Origin: Lepidostoma basale
Lineage: Eukaryota; Arthropoda; Insecta; Trichoptera; Lepidostomatidae
Direction of reading: 5' to 3'
DNA: 64,000 bases
Assembly: GCA_022606425.2 (NCBI GenBank)
Contig: JAHDVF020000104.1
Span: 186,001-250,000, forward strand
Part shown: positions 21,839-31,745 of the stretch, piece by piece
Position numbering within the stretch: the stretch's first letter is position 1
Layout: each line of letters starts with the position of its first letter
Translations under genes and position numbers: made by a program
The notes under the pieces: generated by a model
Seen by the model: the letters and a program-made list of their open reading frames with translations, nothing else
Told to the model about the DNA's origin: nothing
Databases searched by the model: none

Positions 21839-22745
21839 GTGTCTAACTAACTAACTAACTAACCATCACGCCGTCTCCCCGGAGGGGTAGGCAGAAAGAA
21901 TGGAACGCCACACTGTTCTGTCCTGACATACTTCTCTCGCTTCCTCTACATTCATACATCTTGTCATGCACGCACGTCGATTTCTCCGACTCCTCACGTG
22001 ACCGACATTCAATATTTGATTGATTTGATCGTGCCACGTTTTCCTCGGCCTTCCTCTATTTCTAGCTCCGTTCACGCCGTTTACATATACCTTCTTTACC
22101 ATTCTGTCTTCACACATTCTTTCCATGTGTCCAAACCATCTTAATGACCCTTTCCTTATTTTGTTCATAACACTTTTATTCGCACCACATTCACTTCTTA
22201 TACTTGCATTTGTCACTCTATCATATACAGATTTGCCTCACATTCGTCTTAGAGATCTCATTTCTACTGCATTTATTCTACTTTCATCCTTCTTTTGCCA
22301 GTTCCATGCTTCACTTCCATACATAAGGGTCGGCACAAGAACACCATTGTGCACTGCCATCTTGGCTTTTTTGGATAGGCTTTTGTTTGCGATGACAACT
22401 TTAAGTGCACCATTTATTCTGTTGCCTGCCCCAACCCTTCTTTCAATATCTTTCTCCACCCTCCCATCGTTTGTAAACATACTTCCTAAATAAACCAATT
22501 CATCCACTTGTTCCAGATTTTCAACGTTTATACTAATGTTGCAGACTGTCATGCTTCCTTCTTTTTCAAAAATCATTACCTTGGACTTATTCACATTCAT
22601 CATCAAATCGTATTGCTTGCATACCTCATACATACTACACAAAAGGGCTTGCAGTTCGTGCTCGTTGTCTGCAAGTAGCACAGCGTCGTCCGCATACAAC
22701 AAACAGCTTACTGACACACCGTTCATTTTTGCAAGTGTCAAACAT
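21838..22745 (-). mobile_element. LINE-TTAG, longest copy in the window
   Basis: Starts (3' end) at the tail complement (CTAACTAACTAACTAACC) and reaches back to 22745 in the RT domain. 5'-truncated. This copy sets the family reference used here. Confidence 0.9.
21866..22741 (-). pseudogene. Reverse transcriptase C-terminal part with one nonsense codon
   Basis: In one reading frame it encodes: RT motif with YADD (22685-22696, catalytic aspartates) in the LLYADDAVLL context, a connection region (FVYLGSMF-like, VGAGNRINGALK, PTLMYGSEAW), then RSLRRM, a stop (TGA where relatives have a Cys codon) and GKSVYDR, LRWFGHMERM, RGRPRKTWHDQ, HVRSRRNRRACM, REVCQ and SILSAYPSGETA. About 290 codons. The first half of RT and any endonuclease are missing. 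Apart from the single stop the frame is open, which suggests a rather young insertion. The clade cannot be settled from this part alone. Confidence 0.85.
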
Positions 22746-22786
22746 TAATAAAGTTACCGCCCGTCGGAAAGAATAATAAATAAAAT

Positions 22787-23010
22787 TGCACATCTTATTT
22801 TCACAATACTTTATTTTTATAAAAGTGAAAAAAACAGTGTTTTATTTTTAAAAAATAAACGAGTTTATTTTTATGTTTTGGTTCTATCCCAACCTTTTTC
22901 GAAGTACACATTTGAAAAAATATAAAACGAAAAAGATTGAGTCACAACCGAACATTGCAAAAATAAAAATAAAGTGTTGTGAAAATACGAAGCTCGATGC
23001 GAATCCACAA
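22787..23010. repeat. Palindromic element, family A
   Basis: Left arm (GTTTTGGTTCTATCCCAACC on plus) and right arm (GATTGAGTCACAACCGAACA) with AAATAAAGTGTTGTGAAAAT at the right end. Hammerhead-like cores are degenerate in both arms. Confidence 0.6.
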
Positions 23011-23390
23011 AAAAGTAAATGTTCAATATATTCCAATAGAATAAATTCATAATGAGGTAAATACGTTTATATCATTATTAGAAGTACAGTATTTTTATAT
23101 ATCATACATATAACTTTAAATAATAAAAGGTTATGTGAATATATAAAGGAAATTGACATTTTTAAAACATCATCAAGTCGACAAAATTTCATTTAAGGCT
23201 CCTGTGTGCAAACTATCCTGGCCAATTTGATTGCTGCCTCACTTTTATAATTTTTAGTTAGGATATTTTATACTTTTGTGCTGTTTTGGTGTTGAAATTA
23301 TAATAGTTTTTCGTATATATGGAGAGTTTTGACAGCTGTTAAAATTAGTTTGGGTGATTTTTTGTAATTTGAAAAATTTATTTGATAACA
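23010..23390. other. No recognisable gene
   Basis: AT-rich, no repeat match seen by eye. Confidence 0.4.
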
Positions 23391-23818
23391 TTTTGAATTT
23401 CTTGCTGGAGTTGAATTGTTTTAAGTGCTTAATTACAGTTAATTAAAAGAACGTTGGATACGTGGAATAATGAAATATATTAAATTAAACACAAAAGTCC
23501 AGATCGTCCAGCTGACAACATGTGCACCATCAAAAATAACTATATTATGTGTTGTGTTATTTTTATTTTGTTATTTTATTTTATAATATTGTATTTTATT
23601 TAAGATTTATTTTCTTGACGTTTTAGTTACTAAGCGTGCGCGTGAGATGCTTATTGGTGGCGATAATGTTCGTAACCCATCACACCGCGTCTCCTGCGGG
23701 GGCAAAAGCGCATTTACCGCAGCGCATGCACCGCATCGGTTAAAGTGTGGCGGTCCATTTTTTCTGCCTACCCCTTCAGAGAGACGGCGTGATAGTTAGT
23801 TAGTGTATTAGTCAGTTG
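23390..23818 (+). mobile_element. SINE-TTAG, longest copy
   Basis: In order: TTGTTTTAAGTGCTTAATTA, AAGTCCAGATCGTCCAGCTG, TATGTGTTGTGTTATTTT, GAGATGCTTATTGGTGG, ACCCATCACACCGCGTCTCC, ACCGCATCGGTTAAAGTGTG and the LINE-TTAG end GGCGTGATAGTTAGTTAG. No A or B box is obvious, so the head may not be tRNA. It depends on the LINE for mobility, to judge by the shared end. Confidence 0.8.
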
Positions 23819-23819
23819 T

Positions 23820-24270
23820 AAGTGATTTTTCTAAAATTATTTTGAATGTGACTGTTTTGTAACAAAAAATATGTTTAAGTAGTCTATAGGTGTTCTGACG
23901 GAAAAAAAAAACATTAATTACAAAGTAAATGTTTTCATATCTATAGGTACGAGAATCTACTCAAAGCTTATGAACAAGCTAGCCACTTCTTGAACTAATG
24001 AAAGGAATAGGAGACCACCAGGTTAGCAAAGGGCTGTGTCATGGCGCAGACTACAAACTTAACCGTGTCTGGGGCAGGCCGCCGACGTTCCGGGTGACGC
24101 TGTTCTTGGCTTGGTGTACCCGTTTCAATGTAATTTCCAAATTCAAAGGTTCGATAATTATCTAAAAGTCGGGTATATTCCTAACCCAAATATACGTGTT
24201 TTTCAAATTACTTTATATGCAGCGCAATATATATAATTTTTAAGACTAGACAGTGGCTTAACTTTACGTT
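23820..24270. other. GC-richer unknown patch
   Basis: 23985-24175 (GGGGCAGGCCGCCGACGTTC and surroundings) is clearly GC-richer than its neighbours. No open frame with a domain and no copy elsewhere in the window. Confidence 0.4.
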
Positions 24271-24271
24271 A

Positions 24272-24350
24272 AACTACGTTAAAGTGTGGCAGTCCATTCC
24301 CTTAGCTTGCCCCTTCTTGAAGACGGCGGGATGGTTAGTTAGTTAGTTAG
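24272..24350 (+). mobile_element. LINE/SINE-TTAG tail fragment
   Basis: AAGTGTGGCAGTCCATTCCC, GACGGCGGGATGG and TTAGTTAGTTAGTTAG. Too short to tell LINE from SINE. Confidence 0.75.
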
Positions 24351-24449
24351 ACTTCTACCATGAAATTTCAAATTACAACATTCATACTCATACTATTATA
24401 GAGTGGTTTAACTGAGTTGGGAGGTATTAAAACCATGTAATTAGTAAAT

Positions 24450-25140
24450 GTATCTACGATGAGAGATCTCGGGATCATATATAAGAATATGCTGACATAT
24501 CGTTCACGTATCGAGAGGATGAGTGGCACTGCACTAAGGATGTTGGGCTTCATCGTCCGGACCGGAAGAGTTTTCAGAGATCTCAATGTGCTCAGAGTCC
24601 TATACAACGTATTAGTTCGGAGCAGACTCGAACGTGGTTCAGCAAAAATTCTAAGGTATCTCTACATGAGGGAATATGGTAGCTATCTGTAGGTCTATCC
24701 CACGGCATTTTTTTTGGGAATGCTTAAGATCAACTCTCTGCAGATTAGAAGAAATAGGCATCTCGTAACCCATTTTTTTAGATTACTCAGGGGATATTCC
24801 GAGAACTCGGTCGTGCAGGAGGATATTCGGCTTTTTGTCCCTGATAGATATCTCCGACAGCGATAGCATAGATTGTTTTACCTACTGGCCGCAACAAACC
24901 TGCCTCTGGTGACATTGGTGGGAAGAGCAATTAAACTGCTGAACGCGGTCTCCTTGGAGATTGACGTCTTTTATATTAGTGAAAGTACGTTTAGAAAGAA
25001 AATACTCTTGATTTTGGAGAGTGTCTTGTCTTCCTAATTTCGAACCACCTCTCTATACAATATATTATTTTACTTGTTCTGAATAGATGCCTTAAACTTT
25101 TATTGATGAAATAAACTGATTTGATTGATTAATTGATGAT
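24450..25140 (+). mobile_element. Jockey-like LINE, C-terminal RT fragment
   Basis: Reads MRDLGIIYKNMLTYRSRIER, ALRMLGFIVRTGRVFRDLN and LRVLYNVLVRSRLERGS, a pattern of the thumb/C-terminal part of Jockey- or CR1-type reverse transcriptases (LGI..D..L.F..HI.., A...LGFI.R..., L..LY..LVRS.LEY.S). Then frameshifts. Later pieces (RQR, LLAATNLPLVTLVGRAIKLL, FYISEST) align with the copy at 51497. The 3' end is TGATTTGATTGATTAATTGA. Confidence 0.75.
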
Positions 25141-25194
25141 CAATAAATAAAAATTAAAATAAAAAAGACTTTTTGTAAATTTGTATAAAACATT

Positions 25195-25430
25195 CATTGA
25201 ACCTCGCATTGTGTGATGGCCCTGTTTGGAGATGTTACCTAGTTGAAAGTGCTGCCGTCACACGGAAGAAACTGCATTCACAACAAATCAACGGAGCATG
25301 CTCGCGATGTAAAGTTTCACGTAAACCCGCAACCACAGCTCCACCAACAATAGCACAATCCCTCGTTTCTACCGGTGCGAGAGCGACACACAGCGAGCTA
25401 AATGGACCGCGAACTTATTGCGAGTAAATA
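25195..25430 (+). other. GC-richer open frame of unknown nature
   Basis: The frame codes for 76 residues, with composition less AT-rich than around it. No domain, no splice sites I can trust, no repeat match. I do not call a gene. Confidence 0.25.
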
Positions 25431-25479
25431 TTTTCAAATATTTTCTTTATAAAAAAATCTAAATTTAATACATTAGGAC

Positions 25480-26120
25480 CAAAGTTTCTCAATATTTTTT
25501 CCATTAATATAACATCTCCAGGTGGTTTGACATCTCCAGGCGGTTTCTAGCAATACGCTGAATGGCGGTAGCCTTTCACATTGCGTTAAAAAGATTTTCT
25601 GCTTAATGCTTAAAAATACAATCTTCATAGATGGCATTAGTATGTAGATTGAAAGAACTACCATGTAAAGAGTAGTCTTACAGATTAACATATCGTCGGT
25701 TCAAAGGTAAAACTAATTAAGTGACATTTAATTTTTTTTTTTTCAATTTCTGTATCAGACTTGTGAATTCTACGTCAGAAAATAATCACCAAGTGTTTTT
25801 ATTAAAAAATAACTGTTATTCTTTAATAAATACACTTGGTAATTATTTTCTGATGTAGAATTCACAAGTCTGATACAGAAATTGCAAAAAAAATAAATTA
25901 AATGTCACTTAATGAGTTTTACATTTGAACCGACGATATATACAACTTCCAAAAAAATTTGTCAGACATGGTGGTCATAAGAAAAAATGTAGAATGGGGA
26001 ATGTTGTATTACACAAAGCGTGCGCTTAACCCAACCAATGACAGGTCATAAGTTCTGTAAACATCTCGATCAACCATATTCTGTTTCCAATTTGCATCTT
26101 CGTCTCTATTCAGATACAAT
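25480..26120 (+). mobile_element. Foldback element with internal hairpin
   Basis: Interior (CATCTCCAGG twice, AGGCGGTTTCTAGCAATACG, GATGGCATTAGT) and right arm (ATACAACTTCCAAAAAAATT, AACCCAACCAATGACAGG, GTCTCTATTCAGATACAATT) of the foldback family. A 100-bp inverted pair (about 25700-25810 and 25830-25935) sits inside, with TTCTGTATCAGACTTGTG and its complement. Confidence 0.75.
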
Positions 26121-26130
26121 TGATTCTTGA

Positions 26131-26284
26131 ATATAACTGCACTTAGTATTTCAACACTTTATTTCATTTATCACAGACATTTTTTAATATACGAGTATAC
26201 CTGTATATATACGAGTATGCTCGTATATTAAAAAATGTCTGTGATAAGTGAAATAAAGTGTTGAAATACTAAGTGCAGTTATAT
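26131..26284. repeat. Perfect long palindrome
   Basis: Two 68-base arms (ATATAACTGCACTTAGTATT at the outside, TACGAGTAT at the inside) are almost exact complements. The loop is about 17 bases. Its outer edge resembles ATATAACTGCACTTCTTATT at 34884, next to a family A arm. Confidence 0.8.
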
Positions 26285-26287
26285 TTT

Positions 26288-26735
26288 TAGAGGTTTGGTT
26301 TTTCAACTGCCAACATTGATTCTAAAGACTGTCAATTAGACAATTGATTGTTGATTTGTAATTAATACGTTTCGCCATTTTACCATGAATAGACTGACGT
26401 CAGAACAGCGCTTGCAAATTGTGCAAATTTATTTTGAAAATCATGGTTCGGTTCGTCTTACTTATCATGCACTGCGTCCATTTTACGGTCGACATAATCT
26501 TCCATCTGAGCAAGTTATTTGAAAGACCATGGATTGTTTTCGCACCACGTACACTTTAGTGGAAAATACACATCCACAAAGACGACAATTGTCGAAAATT
26601 GGATTTCACGTTTGCGCTTCATTGGCATAAAATTATCTATTAAATAAAGCCAATATCATTGACAATAACATTATTTTAATGTGTTTTTTTTCATTTTGAA
26701 TATGTATTTTATACCCCTAAAGAAAACACCCTACA
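26288..26735 (+). mobile_element. Internally deleted DNA transposon
   Basis: The 5' side encodes a helix-turn-helix N-terminus and the 3' side a short C-terminal piece (ENWISRLRFIG in another frame), with the catalytic middle gone. The 3' edge ATACCCCTAAAGAAAACACC and the 5' edge AGAGGTTTGGTTTTT are weakly inverted. Non-autonomous. Confidence 0.65.
26385..26632 (+). pseudogene. Transposase N-terminus (DUF4817-like HTH), broken
   Basis: From ATG 26385: MNRLTSEQRLQIVQIYFENH, then GSVRLTYHALRPFYGRHNLP, a TGA at 26520-26522, then TMDCFRTTYTLVENTHPQ. This layout resembles the N-terminal helix-turn-helix of insect transposases annotated with DUF4817. The DDE/D core is missing through an internal deletion near 26585. 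Relatedness to mariner-type transposases is my inference. Confidence 0.65.
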
Positions 26736-26973
26736 TATTTTTATTGTGAGTATTATTTGATGCATAAAATAGGTATTATTTTCGCTTGACACATTTTACT
26801 TTTGTGTAAAATAAATTCGACATGTTACAAAGGTTAAGTATACCTACATCATACCGACATGAGGATTTGTATTAACCTATTTGAGTATAAAGGTATTTAT
26901 GTAAACATCTTCCTTTATTTCGCCATTTGGACTCGTCAAAGTTAGATGAACAAATCGGTCAAATTGAATAAAA

Positions 26974-27420
26974 CAAACCATCACGCCGTTTCCCTGCAGG
27001 GATAGGCAGAGAAAATGTATCACCCCACTACTCTATACTGACACACCTCTCTAGATTCCTCCACATTCATACAACGAGTCATACACGCACGTCGAGTCTT
27101 CCGACTTCTAACATGACAAACCTTTAAAATTTAATTTATTTGGTCATGCTATGTTTTTCTCGGTCTACCTCGACTCTGTGCTCCATTTATATCCAGCGAT
27201 CCTTTCATATTTTTTTTCATAAAACCTTCTTCCACTCTACATTCCTTTCTTATATCATTTGAGATTCTGTCGTACATCGTTCTACCACACATTCGTCTTA
27301 GGGATCCAATCTATACCGCATTTATCCTGCTCTCATCTTTCTTCTGCCAGTTTCATGCTTCGCATCCATACATAAGGGTTGGGATCAGAACTCCATTGTG
27401 AACGGCCGTTTTCGCTTTTA
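26974..27420 (-). mobile_element. LINE-TTAG subfamily B, 3' part
   Basis: Complement reads GRPRKT-like and SRRSRRACMT-like pieces with stops. The tail is (TTTG)-like (GGTTTGTTTTA on minus), and the 3' hairpin is ATCCCTGCAGGGA. Reads up to the GVLIPTLMYGCEAW block. Confidence 0.75.
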
Positions 27421-27950
27421 TATAATTTTTTTACCATTCTTTCTTCATTTATTCTTTCCATATGTTCAAATCATCTTAATGATCCTTTCATTATTTTGTT
27501 CATAACATCATCATTCGCACCGCATTCACTTCTTATATTTTCATTCGACACATTATTCTACTTTCATCCTTCTTTTGCCAGTTTCATGCTTCGCTTCTAT
27601 ACATATGGGTCGGCAGAAGAACATCATTGTGCACTGTCATTTTAGCTTTTTTGGATAGGTTTTTGTTTGCGATGACAACTTTATGTCCACCATTCACTGT
27701 GTTGCCTGCCCCAACCCTTCTTTCAATATCCCTCTCCACTCGCCCATCTTTTTGAAACATACTACCTAAATACACGAACTCATCTACTTGCTCCGAATTG
27801 TCAACATTCACGCTAATGTTGCAGACTTTTCTTCTTTTTCAAAAATCATTACCTTGGACTTATTCACATTCATCATCAGATCATTTCGCATGCATACCTC
27901 ATACATACTATTCACCAGGACTTGTAGTTTATGCTCGTTGTCTGCAAGTA
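27421..27950 (-). mobile_element. LINE-TTAG subfamily A, fragment
   Basis: Encodes, in pieces, NKIMKGSLRWFEHMER, PTHMYRSEA, ERRVGAGNTVNGGHKVVIAN and FVYLGSMFQKDGRVE. It abuts subfamily B at 27420 with no tail in between, so it may be a recombinant or an insertion into B. A deletion lies at 27550. Confidence 0.75.
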
Positions 27951-27994
27951 GATGTTTATATACCTATATACAATGCTTATTGTGGAATTTAAAA

Positions 27995-28330
27995 AAAACT
28001 AACTAACTAACCATCACGCCGTCTCCCAAGGGTAGGCAGAAAGAATGGACTGTCACATTTTAACCGATGCGGCACTCCATCCTTCTCTTTTCGCCCCGCG
28101 GGGGACGCGGTCTGATGGGTTGCAAACCTTATCGCCACCAATAGGCATCTCTCACGCACACTTCGATCGTCCAACATCCACAAAATAAATCTAAAACAAA
28201 TCGTATAAAATACAAGGATATAAAATAAAATAAAATAACAAAATAAAAATATATTAACACATAATGTTCATTTTAGATGGTGCACTCTTTGACATGGACG
28301 ATCCGGACTTTTGTGATTATAAGATTTATG
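27995..28330 (-). mobile_element. SINE-TTAG, near complete
   Basis: Tail complement (CTAACTAACTAACC), hairpin region, CACCAATAGGCATCTCTC, ATAAAATAAAATAACAAA and GACGATCCGGACTTTTGTG in order. Confidence 0.85.
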
Positions 28331-28334
28331 TAAT

Positions 28335-28800
28335 TTAACGTTATTGTCCAAAATCAGTCAATTAAAGCGCGGTAATAACGGCATAATCATATGTACAAAA
28401 ATTCTCGTTCGCCTATTATTGTAATCTAACTTGTAAAGTCTTAAAACATCAACTTTAAACCGTAGATCTAACAAACAGATAGATGTAAGTTTTTCACCTT
28501 TACAGAAGCAATTTGAAACAGTAAAGCGAACAACAGCGCCATCACCAAAACACTAATGGATCGAAAGCATCAAAGTTAGTAGTAGGATCCAGTATAATAG
28601 GTGGAATGATATAGCAAGCGAGTGAACCATGATCTGACAAACCAATATCAAGGGAGCATTGCCGTCGAGTCAACTTTGAAAGTTTCCTTAGACATGGCTG
28701 AAGTTTATAAAGAATTGACTTAGCCGGTCCATTGATATGCGACCATCGCCTCATCTGGGACGCTATCCCGTACAAAGTTCCCCAGAGACTCTCGTTAACT
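28335..28800. other. Unknown, GC-richer patch
   Basis: A 77-codon minus-strand frame (28542-28775) with CSLDIGLSDHGS and FDAFDPLVFW. The sequence resembles no family I can name. It may be a transposon remnant. Confidence 0.3.
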
Positions 28801-28802
28801 GA

Positions 28803-29175
28803 ACTAACTAACTAACTAACTAACCATCACGCCGTTTCCCCGAAAGTGGAGACAGAAAGAATGGACTGCAATACCTTAATCGATGCTGCACTCCATCCTT
28901 CTCTTTTCGCTAACGCGAGAGACGCGGTGTGATGGGTTGCAAACTAGGCATCTCCCGCGCACATTTCGATCATTCAACGTCTACATAATAAATCCAAAAC
29001 AATTTATATAAAATACAATGATATGAAATAAAATAACACATAAAAATAATTTAACACATAATGTTCTTTTAGATGGTGCACTTGTCAGCTGGACGATCCG
29101 GACATTTGTGTTTTTTTAAATTTTTTATTCCACTGTTTTCATTTTAATTAGGCACTTAAAACAATCCAACACTCA
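28803..29175 (-). mobile_element. SINE-TTAG, near complete
   Basis: Tail complement (CTAACTAACTAACTAACC), then the body, then GATGGTGCACTTGTCAGCTG and TTAATTAGGCACTTAAAACA. The last motif also occurs at 5010 and 23410, so it belongs to the element's 5' end. An internal deletion removed CCACCAATAGG. Confidence 0.85.
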
Positions 29176-29344
29176 CTTTTTTTGATTTTGATTTGATTTG
29201 AAAACTAGAAATTGTACTTATTAATGAATTTATCCAAAGTTTACGAAATTTTTATTATGAAATAAGTCATCAAACTGTAATTAGTTTATTTGACGATTTC
29301 ATTAAATGAATATGCACTATGTTTTCCACTGTCTTATTTTTTTT

Positions 29345-29475
29345 CTCGATTTATTTCGAAGGTTTACACCTTAATCATCGGAAACAATAAGTTTTATTTT
29401 AACGAAGGAATTTTATATCGTTATTCCGATGATGAAGGTGTAAGCCTTCGAAACATATGAATAAATATATGAACA
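29345..29475. repeat. Palindromic element, family G (PLE-like)
   Basis: Left arm TTTCGAAGGTTTACACCTTA and right arm AAGGTGTAAGCCTTCGAAAC. On plus: AUGAUGA, stem II AAGG/CCUU, CGAAAC, AUAUG. The first base of the core is changed, and GUC is AUA. Confidence 0.6.
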
Positions 29476-29514
29476 TTAAATTTAAAAAAAATTGTTTTAT
29501 TTTTTTAATGTAAT

Positions 29515-29615
29515 GACATACCATAGTATATAATGATATACCATAGTATAAAGTTTGTAATAAAAATACGTACGGTATTTTAAGTGTTTATTGAACGTAT
29601 ACTATGGTTATTACA
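29515..29615. repeat. ATACCATAGTATA repeats
   Basis: ATACCATAGTATA occurs twice directly (29519, 29537) and once in complement (29598, TATACTATGGT). Confidence 0.65.
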
Positions 29616-29939
29616 GAATTATTTGAATAGAATGTGTGAATCAAAATTCGAAACTTTATTTTAGTGAACTTTTGTTTTCCAGTTCTTCTCATTCATAAAT
29701 CATTATACAATTCCAATCTTTTACTGATTTTTAACGACTTTTTTAAATTTAATATCTTGACATCCACGCTTTCAAATAGATTTACATCTAAAAAATTTAA
29801 ATGTCAATTTTTGCATAAAAATTATAACTCTTTATTATTAATTATTTAAATTGTAACACTGCTATTGTCTCACAATTTATTCATTTAATTTAATGAAATA
29901 ACACTTAAAATTTATTAACATTTGTACGTCGAAGAAGTT

Positions 29940-30020
29940 TAGGTTAGGTAAGGTCACAATCGAAACATGTATGCAAATCAAAAAATAATGTTTTGTGAAA
30001 ATACGAAGTGTAATTCTATT
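29940..30020 (+). repeat. Family A arm, remnant
   Basis: AAGGTCACAATCGAAACATG and TGTTTTGTGAAAATACGAAG match the right arm of family A at 22920. Core degraded. Confidence 0.55.
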
Positions 30021-30194
30021 TATTAGAATTAAAAATGTTCGTTTGTAATCATTTCATATTATTTTATTTATGAGATTCACTGTGAAATAAAAACAATGCT
30101 TTCAGGTTTATGATTAATAATTTTCGACATGCTTCTAACATATAATGCCTCCTTTATAGGAAGAACATCATAAATATATTATAATGTTCTCCTA

Positions 30195-30530
30195 AACTTG
30201 GAGCCTGGGCGAAAGAGAGCGTAAAAGGCTGGAGTCTTTTGAAATGTGGACCTACCGACGAAATGCCCATGTTTCATGGAGGGACCACGTTACAAATGAG
30301 GAGGTTATCAGCAGAGTTGAAGAGAACAGATACACATTGAAAACCATAGTGGAGAGGCGCGCGAGGTGGATTGATCATGTGTTGCGACACGAATGTTTCC
30401 TGCATGATATATTGGAGGGAATGGTCGAAGGATCGGTTGGCAGTACCTAGACCAGATTTGCCAAGATATGGGCTACACCACTTATGCGGAAAGAAAACAT
30501 GCATCGCCTTGCTGCAAACCAATCTTTAGA
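30195..30530 (+). mobile_element. Fourth LINE, C-terminal fragment
   Basis: An open stretch (30244-30447) reads MWTYRRNAHVSWRDHVTNEE and ERRARWIDHVLRHECFLHDI. It resembles the C-terminal tail of LINE proteins with the pattern MWxYRRxxxxxWxxxxTNEEVxxR and RxxxWxxHxLRHxxxL. Only one copy here, 5'-truncated. Confidence 0.65.
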
Positions 30531-30534
30531 TTGT

Positions 30535-30660
30535 TAAAGGAACAATTTATTTAAAGCATCTCGAGATAAACAAATACGAGTACATACAGAAAAATTGTGT
30601 TTAAGCACAATATTAAAATTGTTTTAAATTCATTTTTACTAAAATAAATATTTATCTTTG
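30535..30660. other. Short gap, no gene
   Basis: Starts with a CAAACCAATCTTTAGATTG-like piece related to 35055 and 49450. Confidence 0.3.
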
Positions 30661-30721
30661 TATACTTAGGAAATTGAAAAACTTTCTTAAATCCACTAAT
30701 TAATAAATAAAAATTAAAAAA

Positions 30722-30761
30722 ACACGACATGTTTCGGGTCTTGACCTCCATCTTCAGGTGT
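30722..30761 (-). ncRNA. Hammerhead-like ribozyme, family B, intact core
   Basis: Minus strand: stem I ACAC/GUGU, CUGAAGA (30751-30757), stem II GGUC/GACC, GAAAC, then AUGUC. Stem III ACAUGU is self-complementary. All core positions agree with CUGANGA...GAAA...GUC. Confidence 0.75.
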
Positions 30762-30910
30762 AAAAATATAATAAAAACTAAACATAGAAAGACTAATAAG
30801 AAAACGCATTTGAAATTCGATACAATAATTCAAATTTAAAAATTAACCTGTGCTATTTGTTATAAGTAGGTTCTAACAATTATACTTACTGTTAAAAAAT
30901 AATAATAAAC

Positions 30911-30936
30911 TTGTTGTTGTTGTTGTTGTTGTTGTT
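30911..30936. repeat. (TTG)n microsatellite
   Basis: About eight TTG units in the loop of palindrome B. Confidence 0.9.
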
Positions 30937-31061
30937 AAAAAATAATTGTTAGTACCTACTTATAACAAATAGCACAGGTTAATTTTTAAATTTGAATTAT
31001 TGTATCGAATTTTAAATGCGTTTTTTATTAGTTTTTCATTGTTTGGTTTTTGTTATATTTA

Positions 31062-31102
31062 TACACCTGAAGATGGAGGTATCCTCCGAAACATGTAGTG
31101 TT
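31062..31102 (+). ncRNA. Hammerhead-like ribozyme, family B
   Basis: ACAC then CUGAAGA (31067-31073), stem II GGAGG-UAU-CCUCC (31075-31087, perfect), GAAAC (31088-31092), AUGUA. The triplet is GUA (31095-31097) in place of GUC. Stem I pairs ACAC only partly with the following GUGU. Confidence 0.7.
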
Positions 31103-31164
31103 TTTTAATATATTTTATTAAACAGTGGATTAAACAAAAATTTTCAATTTCCTAAGTATATAAA

Positions 31165-31520
31165 TATGGAATTCCACAGTGTTAATGGCTTAGCTATTTC
31201 CAGATTTATTCATGAAATAAACGTTCGTTAATATTTCTTACTCTTTGTGTCAATAATCAAAGTCAATTTGGCTGCAAACACAATTTTATTAATTTAGTTA
31301 TCACGGTACGACTGTATGTATTATACTGATGTATTGTTGTTTGCGATTCTAAAAATCAGTTGCTAGTTGTAAGATGGAGATTTGTGAGCATCATAGCTAG
31401 TATAAATGTATTACACGCTTGTGTAGGTAAAGGTCCATAAGATTGTACAAAATATATTTCCTCGCCGCGCATGCGAGGGGAGGTTGCGAAGTTCAGGAAT
31501 TGATATGCCGTACCTAACGA
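31165..31520. other. No recognisable gene
   Basis: 31440-31510 has a GC-richer patch with CTCGCCGCGCATGCGAGG (small hairpin). Nothing else recognised. Confidence 0.35.
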
Positions 31521-31523
31521 AGT

Positions 31524-31730
31524 GTGAAAGTAGGATATACGGCATTCCGTAAGCCCGTACCCCTCATGGCCACGTTCGCTAGAATTTCAATTACTTTATA
31601 CCAACATTTATTACATAATTTATTAACAGATGCAATTATACCGGCTATACCATTTTTAGCCCTCAATAACCAATCTACCTTGGCCACATCGTTTAAACAC
31701 CTTGTTAAAAAAAAACTTGTTCAATAAACT
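31524..31730 (+). mobile_element. Possible LINE C-terminus
   Basis: A 67-codon frame ends with LALNNQSTLATSFKHLVKKK, then stop and AATAAAC. It resembles the FKxxLKxxLL endings of CR1/L2-like LINEs. Weak evidence. Confidence 0.3.
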
Positions 31731-31745
31731 ATAACTAAAATCTAA

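Larger units (their letters stand above)
30660..31162. repeat. Palindromic element, family B (PLE-like), large
   Basis: Arms of about 230 bp, with TATACTTAGGAAATTGAAAA at the left and its complement at the right end. The centre holds (TTG)n at 30911-30936. Both arms contain hammerhead-like motifs. Confidence 0.85.

Noticed and set aside
22125..22493. Plus-strand frame of 122 codons inside the LINE-TTAG copy
   Set aside because: Antisense shadow of the reverse transcriptase pseudogene on the minus strand.
25197..25427. Open frame of 76 codons in a GC-richer patch, possible host exon
   Set aside because: No domain, no reliable splice signals and no neighbouring exon. Composition alone is not enough.
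30911..30936. (TTG)n as coding polyglutamine or leucine stretch
   Set aside because: It lies in the loop of a palindrome without any open frame around it.
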